From contig JAJLRJ010000007.1 in NCBI GenBank assembly GCA_024195265.1, positions 28,580,225 through 28,644,224 of the forward strand: a DNA stretch of 64,000 nucleotides, given 5' to 3'. A program made the position numbers and the translations under genes. Below are positions 11,901 to 23,900 of this stretch, in pieces; position 1 is the stretch's first letter, and each line of letters opens with the position of its first letter. Source of the DNA: Dendrophyllia cribrosa (taxonomy: Eukaryota; Cnidaria; Anthozoa; Scleractinia; Dendrophylliidae). The notes beneath the pieces were generated by a model, which saw only the letters and a program-made list of their open reading frames with translations, was not told where the DNA came from and ran no database searches.

Positions 11901-14900
11901 CGACCGGGCTATTTTTTAATTTTAGCGGCGACACGTGTGTAGTTAGAACTATAAAATTAGGCCTTTAATTGTTTTGTTTACATATATCGGATATTATTAC
12001 GACTGAATTTGAGTGCGTTTTGCAAACATTTCTCCAACCAATGAGAACACAAACAAAAAGTCAATCACAAATTGATATCAACATAAATTCCCATCGAAAA
12101 GTCCAACTTTTTTTATGGTAAAGTACCTCGGCTTCACTCGGCTGCTTGATAATTCTTTAAAACTCCGCTTCTTCGAAAGAAATAGCCCCGCATTGAATAA
12201 AATGTATGAAGTTCCCCGAAGCAAGATTTCGTCGCTTAAGTTATCCTTTTTCTCCACTACAGCGGCTTCTGAGTATTCTTTAAAGCCTTCTCTTTCCATT
12301 TTGAATATTTTAATGTGTGTTATTACTCCGATAAGACAAAACTATGGTTTTGAAAACCAAGCACATGCCGAGCGCGGCAGCCATTTTTGTAGAATTTGTA
12401 TGTAGCCTGACGACCCGGTTCGTAATAATGTATGCGTGCATAAATTTGCATGCACAAATGTGACACCCAAAAAAAAAATGACAGAGAAAAACGAAGCCGG
12501 AACCTTACCTCATGCGCGCTATGCGCATGAGTAATAAATGAAGGACGAACCGCTAAAAGAACGACGTTTAATGTAGCTTCAAAACAGAACAGTCAAAATG
12601 CCCAAACAACGGTTCTACAACTCTCTCTCCTGGGCTACCGCGCCTAGCTTGGTAACCTCCTAAACTTGGTACCAGTCCTACACATAGAGCTTATTCTCTG
12701 ACCTTCCTTTTTATTTTAATAACTTTTTCCCCAAACAAATTTCAGCTTCAAAACTTGGGGTGCAGGTTACATGTATCTGCGAGTGCAGCTTCCATGTATA
12801 TGTGGTGTTTACAGTGTACAAGACAGGATTTGATCATCAGTAAAGAGAATGAGAAGCTGTGTGCAAAAATAGATGAAGTGTAACCAGGATAATATTTATT
12901 AGACAAGATAAAAACATTATCTTGTTAAAATTATTTAACAAACTAAGCTGTTGGCTGCAGTTTGCAACCTTGAACAAGCGATGCTAAACTTGTAAACTGT
13001 TTCTAGGGCTGACATATTTCCAGATGATTTAATCAAGATTCACTGGTAATACCCTCTGTAACCGAGTACATGTTTTCCTTAGTACTGGGAGATCATAATG
13101 GTTTTTCAAGTCAATAACAAACATCCACTTACTCTGTTACAGGTTCAACTATCGTTCAACACATCATCTTGTGACCCATGGTTTTTACAACTTTTTGAAC
13201 TGGTTTGATGAGAGAGCATGGTATCCCCTAGGGAGAATTGTTGGTGGAACCGTAAGTATTTTACAATGGCTAATTTTAAAAAATACCATAATAATCTTTT
13301 ATGTGCAGGCTCAGCCTCACCGGGGTGTAATAATTCAAGTCTCCTTTGTTAGAATGGCACAGTGGAATTCAGAGTACATGTACATGTAGGAACACTAGGT
13401 AGGACTGTAGGACTGTAGGACGCAGCATTGTGTGTTTGTATACAAATGTGCACCGTATACAAATTGCCAAGAAGTTGAAGCACAGCACATGTAGTTTGTG
13501 CTGAAAACAAAAGAAATTGGAAAAATCAGGCTTATGTACATCAAGCACCACCCAAACCTACACTTTGAAGAGTATTTTGGTATTTTTCGAAGGGGCTTAT
13601 GTACAGGATGAGTTGCCTCACAGAGAAAACAGAGAATGTTCATGGCACCAAGTGCTGTATTTCCTTGTACATGTAAATGACGTTGGAAGAATGGTTTTAG
13701 ATTTCCATACTTAGAACAAGCACCAAACACTTTATACAGTCAACACATCTTGTTGGGAAAATATTGCATTGAGAAAATGGTCCTGACCAGAGTTGATACT
13801 CCAAAATCAGGAATGACTGTTGAGGATTAGTAAAGTGGTTTCTAATGAGGGTGGTGTTGTGACTTTTTGCATGCTTTTTTTGTCAGGTTTATCCAGGCTT
13901 GATGTTGACATCAGCATCAGTTCACTGGATTCTAAACACTCTTCACATCACAGTGCACATCAGAGATGTATGTGTGTTTTTGGCTCCCATGTTTAGGTAA
14001 GTTTCTTCTTTTACATGTAGATTTACAGGCGAAAATATAGTAATATAATAATTTCAGAAGCAACCACGTGATAATAACATGATCTAAAACATAGAGCAGT
14101 TTTCAAATGAGTGTCGTAAACCAAAACCAAAGTAATCACTCTGGCCAGTTACACCAAACACAGACAATGGAATGATCCAGTCAAAACTCAAGAGAAAATG
14201 GAGGTAGCCAGCTCCAAGTGGGGGAAACGTGTGCAAGTAAGTTGTGATTGGTTTTACTTCTGATTGGTTGATAAAGTGGCATGAGATTTTTTAGCCAATC
14301 ACAAATGCAATTGCAAAATTACTTTTGACATTAAAAGCAATGCTATAATGGTCAGAGAACAGTTAGTAATAAGTTACTGACTCAGGGAACTTGACTGAAG
14401 AGCAGTGAATATAATATGGTTCAAATTTTTCTTCAAGGATTTGAAACCAGTTTGATTTTTATTTTCCTTTGTTTCAGAATATGATAATGAATCTAAAACG
14501 AAGGAAAAGGAAAATTTTGAGTGCATATGTTGTGGTTCAAAATTTTTTAAACCAGTTCAATTTTTGTTTTCTTCTGTGTCACATTATGATAATGAATCTG
14601 AGACAAAGGAAAATCAAAATCAAACTGTTTTGAAAATTTTTAAACCAAAGAAAAATTTAAAGCACAACACATATAAGCATGTTGAAAGAAGAGAATACAG
14701 TCATTATATTTTGCTTAGTGTTCAACTGCTCTGTCATTGATAAATATGTCAGCTTGGTCAGTAAATGATTACATCTATAGCAGTTTGCTTAAATATAAAG
14801 AAATCCATGGGCCTCAACATTAATAATAATTTTGTAAATTCAGTAATGGTTGGCAGGATTAAAAGATTCATACTGGTCATCTTCACAGGAGTTGAATATC

Positions 14901-17900
14901 TGAGAAGACAGGATCGGGAGTTTTTGCTTCCTATCATGTATTACTTCCTCTTTCCCTTTCTTTAGATGTTTTTACCTCATTGTTCTTTTGCTAGTGCAAA
15001 GTATAATGCAATTTGACTACAATCACCCACCTGCACCCCTCTATACCCCTCTCTATCTAAACGAAATGGTATTGCTAATCCAGTGCTTTCAGTAAGCACT
15101 GACGGCCAATGAAAAGCATCGCCTACTTCGCTCAGAGAAGTCGGCTACTTTTTTCCCTAAATTGAAGTAATTAAATTAAATTAAAATTCATCTTGATGGA
15201 CTTGAGGTTTACATGAATGTACTTTTACCTCAATTTCAAAATAATTATCAAAGATCGGGCCAATAAATTTGGTGCCCAGAATGCTGGAAATCGCATTTCA
15301 GAGCTTTCAGACCCCCCTAGAAATTGTTGCCACAGGCACTTACTCTACTCAAACCAGCTGGCTACTTCGAATTTTATTGAAACCCCTGCTAATCAAATTA
15401 CCTGTATGTTAAAAAACAGCAAACAAAATGCATGATTATTTATGAAATAGTATGTTTAACTTATAATCCATTAAATATTTATTTTAATTCTCAGTGGTCT
15501 TACAGCCATTGCAACTTATTTGTTGACCAAAGAACTGTGGAATGACCGAGCTGGTCTTTTTGCTGCTTGTTTCATAGCCATTGGTAGGTTAATACTAACA
15601 CCATTTAAACACATGTATGATTTCAACCATGCAGAATATGAAGTCGACCACAATGTTATTTATTACCATTATTTTCCCGCAAAAATGAAGACTTCAAATG
15701 CTATTATCTTGCTAAAATGAGATTGCCCAAAGTTGAAACTTTGCATACAGCCTTATATCATATTTGGCTTCAAGCTACATGTAGTAAAAAAGCTCCTGAA
15801 ATTATCATTTTAGCCTCCAGTGCTTTTTTAAGATTAAAAACTCTTTGTTTGTGATTGGTCAGTTGGCAGCTTGGATATGTTGTAGTTTAAAACGATCTTA
15901 GGTTAAAATGATTTCAAACTAGTTTGATTTGTACTTTTCTTTGTCTAAGGATTATGGTAATGAATCTGGAACAAAAGAAAATCAAAACTAAACTAGTTTG
16001 AAATCATTTTGACCTAAGATTCATTTTAAACTACAACAGATACATGTACATGTACATGTAAGTCTAATTGTGTCTGTGTAACATTGTTTCAGTTCCTGGT
16101 TACATATCTCGCTCAGTGGCAGGATCTTATGATAATGAAGGAATTGCCATCTTTGCATTGCAGTTCACTTATTTCCTTTGGGTAGGTGTAAAGTTTTCAG
16201 CATGAATTTTGTCTCTCTTTGTCTGAATAATTGTATGGGACTCAGTAAATAGGCTAGAACTCTTCTTACTAGTTTTTCAGACCTAGAAAAAGCATAGGAA
16301 GTAAAGTCAAAATGAAGACTGGAATTAGTTTGTATCTGCTTGTTTCATATGGGGGCCATTCCTTAAATCAGATGTGCATTACATGGTTTAATACACTTGT
16401 TGTTTTTGTGTCCTTGATTTCACTCATTTTGTTTTGAGTTACATAAAAGAAATGGAAAAAGTGATATTGAATTTTGGCCACTGACATGTACAAGAACCAT
16501 GATTAGATTGTACATCCAGTCCACTTTAAATCAGTCCACTTTACTGCCTTTTTAAAATATAAAATAGCATGAAATTTGGCCAGAGCTTAACCCTTCTAAA
16601 TTTATACACAGATTAAAATTTATATTGAGTCCGCTTAGTCTGAGCATGCCAAGCTTGAAGATCAGTCTCATTTCCTGCTGTTTGCTGTGGGTGCTGCAGA
16701 CCATGTTTATTTTCATTTTAGGTCTATATTTAAACAAAGTTTTGTTGTTTGTTGACTAAATACAGGTGAAATCTGTTAAAACTGGATCAGTGTTCTGGGC
16801 GGCATGTACCAGCTTATCATACTTCTACATGGTAAGTCGAGTGTCTCTTCCTTGTAAACCAGAGTCTCATCTGAAATGACAATTGAACAACTGCATATTA
16901 AAAAATGCTGTTAAATGCAGTAAGTGGAAATTTAAGAATTACTATTATTCGACTGAGACGTTGTTCTACTTTATAAGGAAGAGAGAACATGCAAATTATC
17001 TGAGCTTATCACAGAGTAGATTGTCGTGTTACACCCTTAGTATCCCGGTTTGAAGACACATAAGCTATAATAAAAAAAATCAGTCGAATAATAAATCCAT
17101 TATTCAATGGTTTGACAGATGATACGTGTGGATATTTTTACTCATTGCTCGCAGTTTTTCTGTTTCTCAAAAAAATACTATGCAACTCGTAAAATATCTG
17201 TGCATATTATCTATCAAACCATCAGATAAGGTGTATATGTTGTGGTGCAATTTTGTCCTTGGTGAAAATTTTAGTTTCCTTTGTTTTGGGATATGTATGA
17301 TAATGTTTGATAATGAGTTTTAAACAAAGGAAAATAAAATTTGCACCAAGGATAAAATTGCACCACAACATATATATTGGTTTCTGTTTTGAATTTCCAG
17401 TTGAATCCTAATAAATATAACTGTCAGAAAAGGCATAATACTGTTTGAGATAAACATTGAAGTTGAAAGGGGCAATGTGAACAAAACAGATAATACGGCA
17501 TGCACACATACATGTACATGTAGCAAGTTTTTGAGATTTTGTTGTAGCTCATTTATTATGCTTATATATTTATTTTATATTCCAGGTATCAGCTTGGGGT
17601 GGGTATGTGTTCATCATCAACCTTATTCCTCTTCACGTCTTCTTTTTGCTTCTCATGGGACGGTTCTCATTCAAAATTTATGTGGGTAGGTACAGTGTAC
17701 AGTTTATATGGAGATTCGTTACAATTATCCTGTAAAAGTGCACAGAGTGTCACATAATTATTTGCATGAGGATGAGTGTGTTGATTTCATCAGTGTAATT
17801 TGTATTTCCTGTAAAAACTCTGTCTCATTCTTTCCACTTACATGAAACCAATCTATCATACAAGTGACACATTTTAGTTGGTTCAATGTGAAATTAAGTT

Positions 17901-20900
17901 GCGCTTGTATTGTTTGTTTTGAGAATTTAGTAGTACATAAACACTAGTATTCTCAAGTTACCAAGGCAGCTTCTGTTCAGAAGACACTGCCCTCCAAGTT
18001 GCGACCATTTTAGGCACCGTGGCGACTAAAATTTTGGCAATGGTGAAGTGATTCAAAGACGATTTATACTAACCTGCAGCTTAATCTAAAGAGCCAGTCA
18101 TCAAATGGCCACTTAAGAAATAATAATTTAAATTGGAGGGTTTGAGGGTTCAGGGTTGTGCTAACCGCCTGGTTAACTCAGTTGCTAGGGTGCCAGTCTG
18201 CAGAGCGGTAGGTCCCAGGTTACAAACCCTGGCCGGACCAGCACTCAGGGTCTTAAAATAACTGAGGACGAAGATGCTGCCTTTGCTATGACATCTGCAA
18301 ATGGTTAGACCTTCACATGGCTCGTATGACCACATATAAATGGTGGTCCTGTCTCTGATGGGGATGCAAAAGAACCACTGAGGATATACAGCTGTAACAA
18401 AACCCTGGCTGTGACCACCGTCAGTGCCATACATTGTTCATGGGTGGGGTGGGGGAGATGAGATCAACAATAGACTGATAGTGGCTGTCGGTGGCGCCTT
18501 CATAACCTGACTTCCAATCTCATTCTCGTAACTGTATGTAAAGCGCCATGAGAAATGTGATTTGTGCACTGTATAAGTCAGTCATTCATTCATGTCTGTT
18601 TGACAGTTTCTAAATATTGTAGTGAGAAAGCAGCTGTTGATTAATTTTATTTCCTGTTGTTTATGTACAGCTTATACAACCTTCTTTATCATGGGTCTCC
18701 TCATGTCTATGCAAGTACCTTTTGTTGGCTTCCAGCCAATCAGAACTAGTGAGCACATGGCCGCAGCAGGTTTGTTGTCAATGTTTAACTTACCAGTATC
18801 TTTTGTGGCTTTCGAAACAATTTCTAATATTATTTATGTTTGCTATAATCACAGTGCCATTTTTGAAACCTAAAGAAAATAAAGAAATGATATTCACACA
18901 GCAGGTTGCAGACAATGCTCAGAAACCTTTTTGAAAGACTGAGGATGATCTTTGAACTGCTTTGTGTAACTACAAATGTATCAGGAGATTGACAAGAAAA
19001 AAAATTCAGTATGAACTTTAGCCAAGATGAAATCATCAACATACTGTAGTAGGCCTTTGTTTCTATCTACCAACTAAAAAACACTGCAATGCCAACAGAT
19101 GAAAACTCTTTAGCTCTAGGCTATTGGACAGCACTCCCTTTACATGCTGCTTTTTGCCAAGGGTGCTTCTGTCAGATTTCTGTAGTTTTTCTTTGTATAA
19201 TAAAATTATTAGTACTTGTAATATTATTGTTACATTTTTGTGCAATGTATATAATACATACATGTATCATGTTTTAATACACCAGCATATACACTGTATC
19301 AGTATTTTGCTTTTATTTTCAGGAACATTTGCCCTGCTCCAAGCCTATGCATTCTTGATTTACATGAGAACCAAAGTGTCATGGTCTGATTTCAAGAACA
19401 TTTTTGTTTTTGCTGTTGTGGCTGTGGCTGGTTTAGTGTTTGTTGCTGTCATTCTCCTTACTTATGCTGGTAACCTTTACTTTACTATTTTTATGATTAG
19501 GTATGTTAAGGGCCTGTTTACAGGGGGTGACCTGGCTAGCTTGGTTACTACAATAGCTCTAAATAAATGCACCAAAAATTGACTACTCTCTTCATAGTCA
19601 AGTGAATTGTTTTTAAATATGCCCTTGTTCTTAGAAATAGTCGGAGACATGTTTAAACAAGTTTTGAGGGCTTTCAGCCACCAAACTAAAAAAATGATAA
19701 TGTCAGCCTCAGAATAAGCTTTTATTTGAAATGTATGTTTTGATGGACAGACAAAATTTATTTGATTAACATGGGACAGTTTGGTTTCAGAATTTATCAT
19801 TTCTGATTAATTGGTCAGCAGTTACATGTAGTTCAAATTGAAGTTAAAAACCTGAAAAACATTAGGCAGGTAAACCGGCTAGGTGGGTCACCCTCCCCCT
19901 ACATGTATGAAAACAGGCCTTAGGTGGGTCACCCTCCCTCTATGAAAACAGGCCCTAACTTGTTCTGTCATGTTGAGTTGTGTAGATTGAGAAGCACTGT
20001 AACACTGTCTCATCTTGTATCTGCTCACTGCTCCTCAATGGATGGAATTGATGTATTTCATTACCCCAGCAGTTTGTTTGGTTTCCCCTGCAGTAGTTCA
20101 CTTGTACACATTAAATAACTTATGTCTCAGTGGAGACAAGTATTGTGGAGCAGAATACAAGTCACACCTGACCTTCAGGCTAAAAGTCCAGTTTGAGTAT
20201 TCTTTTAATAAATGCTGTTGTCAGATTTTATGTTGTTTTTGTGCAGGTTACGTTGCCCCATGGAGTGGCAGGTTTTATTCATTGTATGATACTGGGTAGG
20301 TGAATTTGTACTGTATTAGTATTGGTCTACATGCTAAAATAAACAATCAACAAAACTCAATTGATCAGTTGGCTACAAATTCAAAAAAAAAACGTTTTTC
20401 TCAGTAACATCCCTGTTAAAATATGTGGTCTTAGTTGATTCTCAGAAAAGGTTAGGGTTCCCACTGCATTTTGTTCACAAAATCAATTAGTTTGGTTATT
20501 TATTTTACAGTTATGCCAAGATTCACATCCCCATCATTGCATCAGTCTCAGAACATCAACCAACCACATGGGTGTCATTCTTCTTTGATCTTCACATCTT
20601 AATCTGCACCTTTCCTGCCGGCTTGTGGTTTGTGGTGAAGAAAATCAATGATGAAAGAGTGTTTGGTGAGGAGGCATCTTTGTTGCTATAATGTATCTAT
20701 TGTTATTAATAAACAGGCTTTTGCAGCCAATTCTCAATAGTAAACTGTTCTAATACTGACAGTATCACTAATATCACTGCCTGCACTGTGGGTTCTAGTC
20801 TTAACTATGGGTTTCCTAGTGTTATCTGGGATTAAAGATAGACTGATCGATGCATGAGGCAAGTGGAAGTACTTTTAGTTCAAGTTAAGGGTTTGAGTAA

Positions 20901-23900
20901 TCAGTAGTCAAGATTCTGTTGGTATACTCAAGACAAATACTTCTTTTGGTCACTTCAACAAACTTCCACAATGAATTCTTCCTTATCTGTTGCTAGTTTT
21001 CTAGGATTAGTTTTGAACCTGGTTCTGAATAGATGTTTTTTCTCAACTCTGCAGTTGTCCTGTATGCTACCACAGCTGTGTATTTTGCCGGTGTGATGGT
21101 GCGGCTCATGTTGACCCTGACCCCAGTTGTGTGCATTCTAGCAGCCATAGCTTTCTCTGTAACTTTGGATAACTACCTTGTTGATGATCGGCCTTCTGAA
21201 AACAAGGAAGCTGAAGATAGTCAGGCTGATGCCAACAGCAGTGATGAAGAAAGTGACAAGAAGAAAAGGAAGGATCTTTATGATAAGGTACATGTTCCAA
21301 ATAGTGGATTTGATCAGGTCTCTTAAGATATTTATGATGAATTTTGTGTAAAAGAGAGAGAGAGATAGAGAATGTATTTTGAGGCTAAGCACTACACAAG
21401 AGTGGTCAAAATTCTCTAGATGTACAGTATAGATATAATGTTTATTATCGAGACAGTGATAGAAATAAATACACCTTATTTGATGGTTTGATAGAAAATA
21501 TGGCAGTTTCTTGGTGTTGCAATCACCAAATGACGTAAAACAAAAGATTCAAAAGAAAGTAAACAATACCCACACCACAACACAAAAGCTGACCAACAAT
21601 AGTTTCCGCAACACCAAGAAACACCCGAAAATATGGATGTTTTATGAGTTGCATACATGTAGTTGGCAACCTCTTAATTTAGCCATAATTTTTTGCCTGG
21701 TGTTTCACCCTTACATTGTGCACACTTCCAATTTAACTCCGCTCTGTCAAACTGGTATGCTACAGTGTAATATGGTCACATATTTTGCGTGTTCTCTTGC
21801 CCTTTTACAATTAAATGATGACATAGTTGAATAAAAAAAGGTAGTCAGCTACTGTCTTGGAATACCTAATTTTCTACCAAATTCTCATAAATAACTTCTA
21901 AAATAAATGTGTGACATCCAGTAAGAAGAATAAGTATGTTAGTGCATTAATTATATAGCAGTCAGTTAATCCAGTATTGTCAGCACGGCTATTATCCTTT
22001 AATTTCTCAGAACTGTCCAATTTGGGATTTAATTGGACAGTTTAGTTTGAGACAGTTCCCATAGTTTTCCTTGCGAAGCTGTATTTCCTCACTAGCTATA
22101 TGTGACCCTCCACAGGATTCCATGTACTAAGGTGATGACACGCACACGGTACGTTAGCACGGTAAAACAAAAGATAGAAATTTAACACGATAACCGTGCC
22201 GTGCACTTCAGCCTCATTAAAATTTTCTTTTGTTTTACGCAACACAAAAGAAACAAAAGAGCTAAATAATGAACCGTGTCAGCATTCGACAACAAAAACT
22301 ACCGTGCGAACAACACACGCTTACCGTGCGAACGCACACTTACCGTGCAAAACAAACTTACCGTGCGTGAATGCACTCTGCGTGCAAAGGATCTTTTTTA
22401 AGTTTCAGAGAGAAGGTTGGAGTGTGATTACCAAGTGTTGCCTGCACTCAGAGTTCCCCGAGGTTGGACATTTTGGACGGTTCTTCCTAGTATTTTTCTT
22501 GACCGAAGATAACGGCTTCATAGTGATCGAGTTTGAAGCTGTTTACGGCTGTAGAAAGTGATCCTTATTGTCGCTTTCCAATAATATTTTTCAGTAACCT
22601 TTCCTTACTTACTGTTTACAATCGCCGAAGCCACCGTTAAAATCCAATAACTGTGGAAAAAACAACCACGTGTAAAGGTAGTTTAATTCACGTAAACAAG
22701 CGGCCCTGAGTCCTGTGTGAAATAGTCGCGCTTTTGTGATCGAAACTTTCGACGGACGTTCGGCCTGTAGTTTCTAAAATAAATCTTGAATGAAACTAAA
22801 ACAAATACAAGCTTGTTGTCTGCCGTTTGCCGTCGCACACTTAGAAAGCAGGTTTCTTTGCGTAGAAAACAGAGGCTATTGTAAATAACCTGTCGTTCGC
22901 AGGTGAACATCACGCATTATTTAATTTGCATACGTCAAACGTAATTTGAGCTTTCTGTAATTTGAACCTTTCGGGTCGACAACGCGCCGCAACGCAACAA
23001 TTTCAGCTAATTTCATAAAACATCTAGCTTGTCTGCAACAAAAGTGAAGAATAATATCGAAAATTGTCGAAAGTTTTGGACTTTCGTACGAATAACAAAT
23101 CGAAGTTGGCCGTACGGGAGTATTCTTTGACGCGAAAAATTTCTAAGTGTCACGAAATGAGTCGCTCGCGTAGTATACACACTCAGTAGTAAATTAATAG
23201 TCTGAGCCAAATCAACATCGCTTACCAGAAGGCAAGCGCTTCGTAAAACTAAACGAACATTTAATTTTGTGGACCAACAAAAGTGAAAAATAAAATCGAA
23301 ATTTGTCGAAAATTTTGGACTTCCGTACGAAAACAAATCGAAGTTGGCCGTACGGGAGTATTCTTTGACGCGAAAAATTTCTAAGTGTCACGAAATGAGT
23401 CGCTCGTGTAGTATACAGAGACTCAGTAAATTCAACATCGCTTGCCAGAAGCGCTTCGTAAAGCTAAACGAACATATAATATTGTGGACCAACAAAAGTG
23501 AAGAATAACATGGAAAATTGTCGAAAGTTTTGGACTCCCGTACGAATATAGCAAATCGAAGTCCGCGTACGGGTGCCGTACGAATAGCCAAAACGAACAA
23601 TTGTCCGACTGACTCTCTCGAACTCTCAAACAACACAGTTCGAAAGAATTACAGCCTAGGACTCTGAGTATGTTTCAATCAGACCACTTATGCTCACTGG
23701 TTGACTGTAGTTTTTGTTAGAAAATCAACACGTCGTCAAACTGAATTTCACTTCTGTCATATCGGCTGCCAGCAATTATCGTGATATTACTACGAGAAAA
23801 ATTATTTAGCATGCCGGGGAAGCCAAAGCAGTGTACCGTGTCAGAGCTTTACTATGTCAAGGTAAGAAAACTTTACCGTGTCAAGAAAACAAACTTTTAC

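Noticed and set aside
21288..21326. Alternative STT3B ending by read-through after exon 12
   Set aside because: A stop follows in 39 nt and would delete the catalytic domain; the GTACAT donor fits normal splicing to 24389.
23388..23636. Repeated minus-strand frames resembling each other (also 23013-23336)
   Set aside because: Copies of the same tandem DNA unit in a transposon; similarity is at the DNA level.
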